Part shown: piece after piece, positions 10,301 to 18,960 of the stretch
How the letters are laid out: every line of letters begins with the position of its first letter
Numbering within the stretch: position 1 is the first letter of the stretch
Origin: Ephydatia muelleri
Lineage: Eukaryota > Porifera > Demospongiae > Spongillida > Spongillidae
Direction: 5' to 3'
Length of the DNA stretch: 64,000 nt
Assembly (NCBI GenBank): GCA_013339895.1
Contig: JABACO010000017.1
Span: 7,437,690 to 7,501,689 of the forward strand
Position numbers and translations under genes: made by a program
The notes under the pieces: generated by a model
The model's input: only the letters and a program-made list of their open reading frames with translations
Databases searched by the model: none
What the model was told of the DNA's origin: nothing

Positions 10301-12963
10301 GCATTTCTATATCTTTCGCAGAGGTAGTGGGATACTAAAAAGCCAAGTCCATGCATTGTTTAGATGAATGGCCTCAAGTACAGCCACTCGTATCAAAATA
10401 TACTTTGCAATGTCAGAGTTTCAGCAACACTTGATCAAAACCAAGTCTAGACATGGCAAAGACAACTGTGTAGGTGTGTATGCAAGGGTGGTGGTGAGCG
10501 TACGAGGGTGTGTGATGTGTGCATGAGAGGGTGTGTGTGATGTGTACATGTGAGGGTGTGTATACATACATGCACTCATGTGCATGTGTGTATGTGGGTA
10601 CACGTACATACACACACTCGTGTGCACATGTGTATGTGGGTACACGTGCACACACGCACTCATGTGCATGTGTGTATGTGGGTACACGTGCATACACACA
10701 CTCGTGTGCATGTGTGTATGTGGGTACATGTACATGCACGGATGTGTGCACGCACATGTGCGTAGTGCCCTATTTCCATTAAGTGCCCACCTTCATGACC
10801 TGGCTTGCGTGGCGCCTATGCTGTTCCTCCAGTTCGTCCACCCTGCGGTCCAGTTCCAAAGCCACCTCGGCTGGGCTCTTATTGGAGGTGGGGACTGCAT
10901 ACACCGAGGCACTGGGAACTGCGTACGTGAACATGGCGGACTGGGGACTGTCGTAATGACCCGAGGTGCCAACCATGGGGCACCCGTCTCTGGTCAACTG
11001 GCGCTCCTGATTGGTGGGCAGGAGGAAAATGGGATACAGGATATGGCTGAAGAATGAGTATGTGTACTAGTGAACAGTTAATCTAATTACCAGTGGCACA
11101 GAGTGTACATGGTGTAACAATTAGAGCTGTGTACTGTCAGGACCATAACACAGCATAGGGTTTTAAGGTATTTGGGCCACAGAAAGCCGTCATCAAATTA
11201 CACCTGTCTCGCTCCCCAAACCTTTCCAAATGTTTGCTGGGTTGTCATTCGGTACTGCTCCATGGAGCATATCACACTCCCCATGGAGCATATCACAGTC
11301 ACTTTCCACACAGAAATCACAAAACAGTCAGACTCGCACACAAATCACACCATAACCATCCTTCACATACCGCCCTACCTCCCTCCTACCACTCACCAAT
11401 TCGGAGATCTTGCTCAAAGGAGGTGAGGTCACCTCGCTCAGCTTGGGTGACCTCACCAGCTCCAACCCCTTAAAGTGGGTTTCCAAGGTGACGCACTGGT
11501 AGAGAGCGGTCTGGGTCTCAAACACCCGACTGGACGGCGGCTTGTTCATGTAGTACTTAACCCCTTGGGGGTTGAATTCCTCGTACAGCTGCCTGGCCCG
11601 TCTCACCAAGGCCTCCTCCTCCTCAGCCTTACTCTCCATCTCCTGTAGCTCGATATCCAAACTATCCAACATCTCGATCACATGACAATCTCCTCCCCCT
11701 CCTCCCCCTCCCACATCCCCCTCCTCTGCCGTGGCAATGACCGACACCTCCGTCGTGTATTCCTGGAGGTACAGCACTTCCTTGGAGAGGTCACAGAGCG
11801 GGGCTGGGGAACGCCCGCCCACGTACACCACGGCGTGGCTGGGGAGGAGGGACTCCAGCCTGCAGTTGGTGCTGAGCTCGTACAGGTGGAGCTGCACATC
11901 CTCGGGTCCCGTGCTGAAGTGACAGGCACAGTCCTCAGACAGCAGCTTCCTGCAGTTGCGCGACACGCTCTGCGACTGAAGGTACACTCGTCCGCGGTGC
12001 CTGGTCGGACCAATCGGATGGAGGATTTCTCCCGCGAAGACGCAGTACTCCGGCCCCTCCACAGTGTTGTAGCTGAACTTTGCTCTCACTAAGGGAGGGA
12101 GAGGTCGCTGGGACAAGATGTCCGCCACGCTGTCGTAGTGATGGCCTCGGCAGGCCTGCTCCAGATTGTTGTCCGGGTCGTACACGATGCCAAACTGGGC
12201 GGTGGAGTTGAGCGGGACGGTGAAGTGGGTCCCGTTCTGGTCCCGGGCTCGGACCACGCTCCGGGAGCGGATGAAGTGGAAGGTGAAGATGTCACCCGTG
12301 GTGATGGTGGCCTGGTCACACATGCTGTGGTACCCTTTGCACACCCTCCCCCTCTTGGGCAAGAGTTGACCGAATCGGGACACAAAGTCCTTGAGCGCGA
12401 TGTCCACTGGAAGGTCACCCTTGGGTGGCCCTTCCCTCTCCTCTTCCCCAGGCCTCTCTTCCAGGAGGCTGTCGCTTGAGTGGTGACTGAGGCTCAGGGA
12501 ACGGCTGAACTTCTGCTCCGATGGGCATGGGCACTCGATTTGATCTGCGCATGTGACGCTGCGAAACTTGGTGATGGGAGGGTCTGGGTTCCCTCTGGCC
12601 TGCAGATCCCCTTCCGAATTGGAACAACGGGTGCGCAGCGGCTGGCGAGAGGAGGAGGGGGTGGAACCAGGTGTGGGGGAGGAGGAGGCGGGGATGGGAG
12701 GGGAAGGGAAGGAGGAGGCGGGAATGGGAGGGTAAGGGGAGGAGGAGGCGGGAATGGAAGGGTAAGGGGAGGAGGAGGCAGGGATGGGAGGGTAAGGGGA
12801 GGAGGAGGGGATGGAGGGGAGGGCCGACTGACTGCTCCGCCTCACTACCGGTTTCGAAGGGACCACAGGTTTGGGGCGGGGGAAGGTGTTCCTGAAGCCA
12901 TTGATGTTGACGGCTTGCTGACATGGTATGGTGTCATAAGTATCATCTGAGCCTGCACCATTT
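909..12963 (-). CDS. CABIT / coiled-coil / SAM adaptor protein (THEMIS-GAREM superfamily), copy 1, 5' end not found
   Basis: Five exons join with matching phases or clear homology: 12963-11397, 11006-10791, 8934-8751, 7887-7616 and the terminal exon 1201-909. The order is a Pro/Ser-rich N-terminus, one CABIT domain, an acidic linker with a Gly run, a coiled coil spanning exons 2-3, a basic RSRSP stretch, a Thr/Pro-rich exon and a C-terminal SAM domain. CABIT proteins (THEMIS, GAREM) are cytoplasmic adaptors that link receptor tyrosine kinase or antigen-receptor signals to GRB2/ERK, and GAREM also ends in a SAM domain. The first exon boundary is phase 2, so at least one 5' exon is missing from this model. 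The 6.4-kb stretch between the fourth listed exon and the SAM exon probably hides one or more small exons, because the phases do not join directly. DDTYDTIP near the N-terminus could be a phosphotyrosine site (inference). Confidence 0.75.
1305..1600. repeat. Minisatellite, ~23-24-bp unit (GTAATATCCCAGCATATTGA-like)
   Basis: About a dozen degenerate units of an AGGTGTAATATCCCAGCATA motif lie in the last intron of the CABIT-SAM gene. The block is the same length in the second copy (51215-51510), unlike most other repeats here. Confidence 0.9.
2358..2577. repeat. Dispersed repeat, ~200 bp, with a poly-C tract inside
   Basis: It shares blocks such as CTGACCCAATGGTGACCAGC and a GTGGGC..CACCC..TGGGCTT..TACCCTG start with 19840-20032. 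In this copy 32 C residues (2532-2563) stand where the other has a few bases. It has no coding potential. Its family is unknown and it could be a SINE or MITE remnant. Confidence 0.6.
2628..2867. repeat. 12-bp tandem repeat (GAGAGGGAGTGT)n
   Basis: A nearly pure purine/GT tandem array with GAGAGAGAGTGT variants. It is shorter in copy 2 (52537-52732). Both strands give meaningless long open frames (SHTPSHTP-type). Confidence 0.97.
3343..3690. repeat. 13-bp minisatellite (GGTAGATGTATGA)n, copy 1
   Basis: About two dozen units with few variants (GATAGATG, TGTGTGAG). The matching array in copy 2 (53200-53515) is partly rewritten by A-to-C changes. Confidence 0.97.
3799..3972. repeat. Poly-C tract and 45-bp tandem duplication
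   Basis: A run of about 29 C is followed by two copies of a 45-bp unit starting GCATCCATGTGGATGGGTAC (about 3881-3970). Copy 2 of the large duplication has a single unit here. Confidence 0.9.
4140..5140. repeat. TG/CA-rich intron with microsatellites
   Basis: Contains TG-rich 4140-4300, (AC)n 4418-4438, a 31-bp tandem duplication near 4590-4645 and CA-rich 4870-5135. Long open frames here (HTHTHT or VCVCVC) are repeat translations. No splice-bounded exon is supported. Confidence 0.9.
5429..5577. repeat. 14-bp minisatellite (GGTGAGGGAGGAGT)n
   Basis: About 10 units, with one GGTAAGGG variant that is kept in both copies. Copy 2 (55185-55338) has a slightly different unit number. Each unit contains a donor-like GGTGAG on the plus strand, opposite to the gene. 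Confidence 0.95.
5963..6086. repeat. 21-bp minisatellite (GGGGAGACCATTGCCTGATCT)n
   Basis: Six near-perfect units in copy 1 and nine in copy 2 (55728-55915). The units are directly adjacent with no spacers, so this is a VNTR and not a CRISPR array. Confidence 0.97.
6534..6668. repeat. 44-bp tandem triplication
   Basis: Three near-identical units beginning ACCACCAGCCTTACATCACT. Copy 2 has one unit (about 56360-56405). CA tracts follow at 6690-6840. Confidence 0.95.
6985..7381. repeat. CCACCTCCGGCATCACCT minisatellite and (AC)n tract
   Basis: About eight 17-18-bp units (CTCCGGCATCACCTCCACC) at 6985-7135, then an AC tract at 7341-7381. Copy 2 has rearranged units with CCATCACCTCCTG variants. 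Confidence 0.9.
7616..7887 (-). CDS. Exon 4 of CABIT-SAM gene (Thr/Pro-rich linker), copy 1
   Basis: The exon is 272 bp. The CAG acceptor follows CTTCCACAC and the donor is GTAAGG. The phase-1 entry matches the exon before it. It encodes [20 protein letters not shown], then [20 protein letters not shown], then a low-complexity [15 protein letters not shown] stretch and ends LSRLDPNE in phase 0. No known domain is recognised. The sequence is the same in both copies. Confidence 0.7.
8590..9106. repeat. CCTCCC tract and 26-bp minisatellite flanking coiled-coil exon 2
   Basis: 8590-8740 is an almost pure C/T tract. 8943-9106 holds about six 26-bp units (AGGAGGGTCAGAGAGGAGGT). On the gene strand the second array is pyrimidine-rich right up to the AAG acceptor, so it acts as an oversized polypyrimidine tract. 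Copy 2 has two or more additional units (58765-58985). Confidence 0.9.
8751..8934 (-). CDS. Coiled-coil exon 2 of CABIT-SAM gene, copy 1
   Basis: The exon is 184 bp with an AAG acceptor preceded by the polypyrimidine face of a 26-bp minisatellite, and a GTAATG donor. It reads [20 protein letters not shown] and onward to a basic end, GRRSRSPG. In phase 0 it fuses with the preceding exon into one uninterrupted coiled coil of about 60 residues, which strongly supports the splice model. It ends in phase 1. Confidence 0.75.
9930..10267. repeat. (TGTGTGTGCA)n alternating purine-pyrimidine array, copy 1
   Basis: About 330 bp of a 10-bp unit TGTGTGTGCA, with 8-bp TGTGTGCA and TGTGTGTGTA variants. 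It is strictly alternating, so a Z-DNA former. It sits in the intron between the two coiled-coil exons. In copy 2 (59813-60101) the array is shorter and more homogeneous. Confidence 0.95.
10540..10765. repeat. ~42-bp minisatellite (GTGCATGTGTGTATGTGGGTAC)
   Basis: Four units of GTGCATGTGTGTATGTGGGT plus ACACGTGCATACACACACTC. The two half-units are almost inverse to each other, giving hairpin potential. Copy 2 (60400-60790) has seven or eight units, the largest size difference of any repeat between the copies. Confidence 0.9.
10791..11006 (-). CDS. Coiled-coil exon 1 of CABIT-SAM gene, copy 1
   Basis: The exon is 216 bp, phase 0 to phase 0, with a CAG acceptor and a GTGGGC donor. It begins [10 protein letters not shown] and ends [22 protein letters not shown], a heptad-like helix that continues straight into the next exon. 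The middle is Tyr/Ser/Pro-rich ([19 protein letters not shown]). The repeated YAVP motifs could be tyrosine phosphorylation sites (inference). Confidence 0.75.
11397..12963 (-). CDS. CABIT-domain exon, copy 1
   Basis: This 1567-bp exon has a CAG acceptor at 12966-12964 and a GTGAGT donor at 11396-11391, and it is open throughout. It encodes [16 protein letters not shown], then a Pro/Ser repeat ([10 protein letters not shown]-like, about five units), then the CABIT domain from about 12420 to 11760. The CABIT hallmark, a hydrophobic-LP-like strand with a following Gly and Phe, is seen as [15 protein letters not shown] near 12185-12230. There are several Cys in the second half (EDCACHF, NCRLES). 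The exon ends in KISEL at phase 0. Confidence 0.8.
12664..12815 (-). repeat. Coding 30-bp repeat, Pro/Ser-rich ([10 protein letters not shown])
   Basis: A tandem repeat inside the CABIT exon. The 30-bp unit keeps the frame and gives about five [10 protein letters not shown]-type decapeptides, giving a disordered proline-rich segment that could bind SH3 domains (inference). In copy 2 the array differs in unit content and frame. Confidence 0.8.
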
Positions 12964-12966
12964 CTG

Positions 12967-14371
12967 AAACAACAATAACAAAACAAGTGAGGATGGGCGG
13001 AGTCTATCAATCCACAAAATGGGTCTTTTGTTTTAAAATGGGTGGCCAACATGTAAGCATCATTAATCATAGCTGGAAGGAATACGTGTATTCACATGTT
13101 TACAACAGATTTAATGAGCTGAGATAAAAATAACAATAAAACCAGCAGTTTGTGAAAATCTCGCCTTTCTATTATGAAGCTCATGACAACTGATGTGACA
13201 GCAGCAATTCCCGTACATCTCCGCGTCTTAGCCCTTGTTGTGTTCTGTTGTGTACTCCGGAGTCAACAGTGTGTGCTTGCTTATTCATGGATGGTAAAAG
13301 CCAACTTTACACATGCATTGCTCAGATCTTATCTCAGCCAACAAATAGAGGAGATTATGACCATATAGCCCTCAAGAGCAAGGTGCTAATCGAGTCAGCA
13401 GAAAGTCATTGCACTCTCACACACACACTCTCACACACACACTCTCACACACACACATACACATGCGCATGGACATCCACGTTCACCTGCACACATGTGC
13501 ACAACACAACTACGTTTCGTTGCGTGACACGACAAATCTCGCCACGCCATACAGCACACTCCACCACAGCAGTCAACTCGACCCAGTCACACCGCGATCC
13601 GCTAAGTCTAAAGTACCAAGCACAAACGTAAGATACCAGATAACTAGCCCTATACTGGCGCCCGCCCAATTCCGTGACTCGCTTCTTTGGTGTCAGCGGG
13701 GCTTCTGTTCCCCGGCATGCAACAGGAGAGAAAACGCACCTTCGGAGCACAGCTGTGTGCACGGGAGGGAACGAAGTAGGCAGTACCTCGCAAATGCAGT
13801 TGGTTCTTAAAAACGGCACCGCGCATGCAAAGCAAGTCACAAAGCAAACCCCACAAAGAAATCAACGCCAACAGCTACGACAAAAGATGCACCGAAACGA
13901 AGATGGATTACAATCCATCGCGAACGAGCCCGACTGCAACGCAGCATGTAGGATCTCTTCAACCAGCACCCGCACCCACCCACACCCCCCCCCCCCCCCC
14001 TTCCCGGGCAAGCAATGCACGTGCAGTATTCTGCTGCTGGCTTCACTTACTCTTTGCTGCGCTGAATTGCTGTTACGCTGTCCATCGCCTGCGCGTATTT
14101 GCTGCTCTCGATCTTGCACAATTATATTAGATTTATACGGCGCCCAATCAGTACATGTACACATATACCGTAAATTGATTTCTCACAGTCAGTCACGTTC
14201 CCAGACCCTGCATTACGATGCACTAGTTTTCTGACCTTGAACGTTGGCACTAGGGCTTCAAAAACCAGAAGGTCTATGCAGAAGATGGATGATGCTCACA
14301 GTATACGGGTATTCTCACGACTGTCAGTAAAGTCAAGGATGCCACCTGTTGAATTACAGGATCGATGGGTG
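12967..14371. other. 5' flank / first-intron region of CABIT-SAM gene; CpG-rich, no exon identified
   Basis: The missing first exon should lie on the minus strand in or beyond this stretch. 13500-14110 is richer in CpG than the surroundings (CGTTTCGTTGCGTGACACG and similar), so a promoter is plausible. A plus-strand open frame at 13174-13368 has a hydrophobic start (VLALVVFCCVL) and is identical in both copies, but nothing else supports a gene. A poly-C run sits at 13987-14001. The match to copy 2 is visible only as far as 13934. Confidence 0.4.
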
Positions 14372-14391
14372 CTGGTCCGCAGTGGCGTAGC

Positions 14392-14428
<37 letters not shown>

Positions 14429-14647
14429 GGGGGGACATATGTCCCTGGGCGCAGGGTTGAGGGGGCGCCGAAATAGACGAGGGATAATTAATTATCGCGT
14501 CAACGAGAACTCACAAACGCATGGGCAGATACCGGGGGCAGTTGTAAACCCGTTCATATAATATAAGGCTCCTCCCCTTCCCTCTTTTCCGCTAGGTACC
14601 CCCCCCCCCCCCCCCCCCCCCCGGGACAGAAGCCGACAGCACCCTCC

Positions 14648-14771
14648 TGTAGTATATTCACGCTTTATTTCAACGATTCAAACGGATACACAACACATGA
14701 ACATGCACACGCCAAATCCTACATCAGTAATGATCTCATGTCCCCACGTGATACTATATATCAACACTACA
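14648..14771 (-). repeat. LTR of the gypsy fossil
   Basis: A 124-bp unit bounded by TGTAGT and ACTACA, next to a purine-rich tract on the minus strand (the polypurine tract position) and with an AATAAAG signal. About 30 bases of the same LTR edge recur at 16768-16797, next to the reverse transcriptase part. Confidence 0.7.
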
Positions 14772-16795
14772 TCTCCCCCTCCACGATATCTGATGGGAGA
14801 TCTGATACTGGTTCCAGTTTGAGATCGCGTCTTTACCGGGCTCCGCAAGGGTATGGTCTCCTTAGCCTGTTCAGGGCCTGCTGTAGACTCAGGCAGAACC
14901 TCCTGAGTAGCATTGCTCTCTGTGTCGTCACTATCTGTAGGTAGTTCATCAGCTGGTGATGGGATGATCGTCAGATGACTCCGGTTCCTCCTCAGTTGTC
15001 CAGCAGGTGTGTCTACCATGTAAGACCTAGGGGTGTTTGCCGAGGATGTTACATATCCTCGGGTGTTTTGCCATCTGTATTGATCCATACTTCCTCCCCT
15101 TCTTCCAGTTTTAGGGGTTTGATGACGTCGGTTGTACTGTTTCTCCTGCTGCCTTTTGAACTCCTGATTCTTCCTATAAAACTGGCCAAGGAAAGGCCTC
15201 TTGGGGCAGAAGTGCTCAGCCACCTGGGGGACCGTAGTGCGAACTTTCCTACCCATAAGTAGCTCAGATGGACTGAATCCGCACCATGGCATAGGAGTGG
15301 CATTGTAGTTCAACACTGATAGGTACAAGTCACCTGATGTTCTAAGGAGTTTCTTTACTATTTGTACAGCTCTTTCTGCCTGGCCATTACTTTTGCGGGT
15401 ATCTTGGACTAGAGGTGATATGGGTGAATCCATAATGTTGAGCAAACTCTTTCATTTCATGGGAGGAATATTGAGGCCCATTGTCACTGACCATAAACTC
15501 TGGAATCCCCTGTCTGGAGAACATGGGCTTCAGCTTCTCAATAATTCCCATTGAAGAGGTTATAGTCACTTGAACTACTTCAATATATCTGGAGAAGTAG
15601 TCCACCACTAACATGTACGTTGTCCCGTTCAGTTCAAACAAGTCTGACCCAATCTTTTGCCAGGGGTATGTGGGGAGCTGTGCTGCGATCATTGGCTCCT
15701 TGTGTCCAACTGCCTCTTTAGCACACATGTGACACTGCTGTATCATCTGAGCTGAGACGCCCGGCCACCACCCATTATCCTCTTTGGATGCCTAGATGTC
15801 TCTGATGTATTTTCTCTAGGATTTCCCTCTGTCTTGCTACTGGGATAACAATGCGTCTCCCATGCAACAGTAGCCCATTGTGCACTGTTAAGTATCCTCT
15901 GAGTGCCCAGTAGGGTTTGATGTTGTCTGTAACCCTGTGTTTCTCTGGCCACAGTACTTCATCACCTGGGAACAAACCGCATCAGATGCTTGAGAAGCAG
16001 ACTACTCTTTCAATTTCTCTCCTGTAGTTGGAAGACACTGAATTACACTGTCTATAAATGCCTCAGCCTCCTCCTGCAGAGAAATAAGGTCTTTAGTGGA
16101 GTTTGTTGCCGGTGCGCGAGATAGGGTGTCAGCTGTGTATAACAGTTTTCCTGGTACATGGGTGACTGAATAACTGTAGTGCATGAGTCTGAGCCGGAAT
16201 CGCAGTACCCGTGGAGGGAGACTGTCAAGCTGTTTCGAACTTAGAAGAGGGACGAGTGGCTTGTGGTCAGTTTCAATGTCGAAATTTCTTCCCAGAATGT
16301 AGTCACGAAACTTTTCACAAGCCCAGGTTACTGCAAGTGTCTCCTTCTCTATTTGCGCGTATCGACGTTCTGTCTCAGTGGATGTGAATGCTACCGGTCG
16401 CCACTCGCCCTTGTTCAACTGTGTTAACACAGCACCTACTCCATGCGAGGAAGCATCTGCAGTGACCTTGACTCTTGCAGTAGGACTATAGTGAGCTAGC
16501 ACTGATGGTTTGCTCAATTCCATCTTAACAAGTGAGAAAGCCTCTCTTTGGCTTGGTCCCCAGTTCCATGATCTCTTACTACTTAGTAGGTCACGCAGGG
16601 GCTGGCTTAACTCTGCAAGGTTTGGTGTGAACTTTCCCAACTGTGTCACCATGCCCATAAACCGCCTGAGGTCTGAGATGTTTTGTGGGGCAGGCATATC
16701 CCAAATGGCTGTGTCTTGTCTGGATCTGGCCGTATCCCTTCCTTGTCAATGACATGACCCAGGAACCCACGTGATCCTATGTATCATTACACTAC

Positions 16796-16797
<2 letters not shown>
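14648..16797 (-). mobile_element. Ty3/gypsy LTR retrotransposon, broken fossil
   Basis: Read on the minus strand, the parts in pol order are: end of reverse transcriptase and RNase H (about 16770-16002; ADASSHGVGAVL, FDIETDHKPL, AYA-type spacing), integrase zinc finger and catalytic core (15975-15387; DLFELNGTTYMLVVDYFSRY, VSDNGPQYSS), and the integrase C-terminal part to about 14780. Gag, protease and most of the reverse transcriptase are absent. A short LTR (14648-14771) stands at the 3' end, and a fragment of the same LTR start is found at the other end. It is broken, with roughly four to six breaks. The intact TIR and target duplication around it suggest a modest age. Confidence 0.85.
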
Positions 16798-16832
<35 letters not shown>

Positions 16833-17533
16833 CGGGTGCCAGTAGTGCATTATGTCCCCGGGCGCACAACACTCACACTACGCCACTGCTGGTCCGGTAC
16901 TTGAGCCTACTGATGTAGATCGGAAACTGTTGTAGATATCAGGAACACTCACCACCTGGCAAGCTCAACTCTTATATACTTGTTGCACTGCAACGCTGAC
17001 GTAACTGCAGCTCGTGTTGAACAAGGAGCATACCGTTGTAGAGGGGCTAATATTATATGATATGAAACTGATGCCATTCAATGGCAAAGGTTTTACGTCA
17101 TCCAGAGCAATCGTCTGAGAGAAGCTGTTTCTGCACGCACCCCCGTAGACTTGTGGCTACGCTGATATCATGGCACTGATGGCAAACTGCCTTGTGGCTT
17201 TAGATAACTGTCGGTGAGACCCTTCAGTATTGGTGATTGTTTTGTGAGGAAGAACCTAGTCCAAGTAATTGGGGGAGATGTTGAAGATTTATGCACATGT
17301 GCAAAGCAGCTGCATGCAACGTGGTTTAAATCTTGTGTCATAGGTACCATTCATGCTATGACTGATCTGTTGAGTTAGCTCAGGGGTGATGCAGGGCTGA
17401 GGATTTCTACTGGTTGGTGCAGCAAGTGTATTTAACCTAGTGACTGTGCTGTGAAATGCAAGAAACCAATGGCTAAGATGCAATTGGTTTCTCTTGTATG
17501 ACATGCTGATATTACAAACCTCTGAGGAATGCC

Positions 17534-17600
17534 TTTAGGAGTAACGCAGTATTAGGAGTAACACAGTGTTAGGAGTAACACAGTATTAGGAGTAACACAG
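17534..17600. repeat. ~17-bp tandem repeat grown from the RT GVTQ codons
   Basis: Four units of TTAGGAGTAACACAGTA run into GGAGTAACACAGGGTGAC, which encodes the conserved GVTQGD of the reverse transcriptase. The repeat is therefore an internal duplication of a catalytic-domain segment. The unit is not a multiple of three. Confidence 0.85.
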
Positions 17601-18059
17601 GGTGACCCATCATTGTCAATGTTGCTATATGCTGTAGCAATGATGCCGTTGGTTAATTTTCCTTGTTGGAGAGAGAAACATTTACTGAGATGGTATGCTG
17701 ATGATTGTGCTTGTGCTGAGCAATAGCATTCAATTCGTTCCTGACATGATCGTTTGCATGTAATTCAACTAGCTAGCACTAAGAGTGTGTGGTTGTATCA
17801 CCTGATTATGGAGCGAAGGTTGTAGCTAGACATTGTATTCGTGGATGTGTGATTTCATGGTGGACAAAGCACATAATAAATGTAATTTGCCAGAGAAAAA
17901 GTAGATGTTTGGGTAGAATGTGCGGACAAATGATCAGCAGTCAATGCATCTCAGGTGGCATATACATCTTTGACAAAGTCTTTGCAGTGTGAATGGGACT
18001 TCCACCTAAGACTGTACTGATGCTTGGACGAACCACTGAATGATAATATTAAGTGTTTC

Positions 18060-18435
18060 ATTCCAGCCCTGCTGGGGGGAGGTGTCACTGAACGACCAGC
18101 CCTGCTGGGGGGAGGTGTCATTCCAGCCCTGCTGGGGAGAGGTGTCATTCCAGCCCTGCTGGGGGGAGGTGTCACTGAACGACCAGCCCTGCTGGGGGGA
18201 GGTATCACTGAACGACCAGCCCTGCTGGGGGGAGGTGTCACTGAACGACCAGCCCTGCTGGGGGGAGGTGTCACTGAATGACCAGCCCTGCTGGGGGGAG
18301 GTGTCACTGAATGACCAGGTCCTGCTGGGGGGAGGTGTCATTCCAGCCCTGCTGGGGGGAGGTTGTCATTCCAGCCCTGCTGGGGGGAGGTGTCACTGAA
18401 CGACCACCCCTGCTGGGGGGAGGTGTCACTAAAGT
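18060..18435. repeat. ~32-bp minisatellite (CCAGCCCTGCTGGGGGGAGG)
   Basis: About eleven units of a CCAGCCCTGCTGGGGGGAGGTGT core, followed by either CATT or CACTGAACGA. The core CCAGCCCTGCTGG is almost palindromic. It lies between the RT and knuckle parts of the family B remnant. Confidence 0.95.
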
Positions 18436-18960
18436 AGAAGAAGTTTGTTCTGTTGACCAACATCTCTAGCGGGACTAGGGGTTATGACCTCACCAAGATT
18501 GCATCTTCATCATACCAGACAACTAGACAAGGATCAAACCTTGTGATGGTTGAAGCGGTGAAACTGAGGAGTTGGGAGTCTTTGATCCAACACAACATCT
18601 AGAGAGTCTTCTGGCTGCCAGAAAATGATGTGTTAAAATCAATTAAGAGACTTAGAAATCTAAACTTGTTGGTGCATGTATATTATTTTGGTGCGTGGAT
18701 GAAGTTCACAATGAAGCGACAGAGAGCCATTAGAAGAGCAATTGTGGGTCACCGTGGTTATAACTGACCCACTCCAGCTTGACCTGGCCCACTCCAGCTC
18801 AATTTAGAGATGGCTTGGCTGCATGTTTGCTATATACATGACCCAACATACCTGTGATAGATCTGGGGCCACACTAACATGCACTGCAAGATGCTCTTGA
18901 CTGCAAGGTCTGTGGCCTTGTTATCCACCAGAGACACAATAAGAATTAGAGGCAGGTTTG

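Larger units (their letters stand above)
1..13934. repeat. Copy 1 of a ~14-kb near-identical direct duplication
   Basis: Position 1 aligns with 49911 and 13934 with 64000, in the same orientation. In unique sequence the copies differ by very few substitutions (for example one near base 13 and one near 2270). Most differences are repeat-number changes in tandem repeats, so the offset drifts from 49910 to about 50065. The left edge is cut by the window start, so the true boundary is not visible. Copy 1 continues past 13934 into sequence that has no counterpart inside this window. Confidence 0.97.
14372..16896. mobile_element. hAT-like TIR transposon with 8-bp target duplication, carrying an LTR element
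   Basis: The element runs 14380-16888. It starts CAGTGGCGTAG and ends with the exact inverse CTACGCCACTG, an 11-bp perfect TIR. Both sides carry the 8-bp direct repeat CTGGTCCG (14372-14379 and 16889-16896). An 8-bp duplication with CAGTGGCG ends is the hAT superfamily pattern. No hAT transposase is present. The only coding content is the gypsy fossil inside. Long G or C runs lie just inside the left end (14394-14424) and either side of the LTR insert (14599-14622, 16797-16831). Confidence 0.8.
17165..18960 (+). repeat. LINE family B remnant with reverse transcriptase motifs
   Basis: 17210-17370 reads VRPFSIGDCFVRKNLVQVIG and ends VIGTIHAMTDLLS, matching the first RT blocks. 17590-17730 reads GVTQGDPSLSMLLYAVAMMP and then WYADDCACAE, which is the catalytic YADD box. 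About 1.1 kb further on, LQDALDCKVCGLVIHQRHN (18884-18945) matches the knuckle region of family B. Stops and frame changes are frequent, so it is dead. Two minisatellites have grown inside it. It is the most complete RT in the window and is assigned to family B by the knuckle. Confidence 0.7.

Noticed and set aside
9838-10367. Long open frames of His/Thr/Met or Cys/Val repeats on both strands
   Set aside because: They are translations of the TGTGTGTGCA array in several frames and differ between the copies.
13174-13368. Small plus-strand protein with a hydrophobic start
   Set aside because: Identity in the two copies only reflects the recent duplication. There is no other evidence, and it lies antisense in a probable intron.
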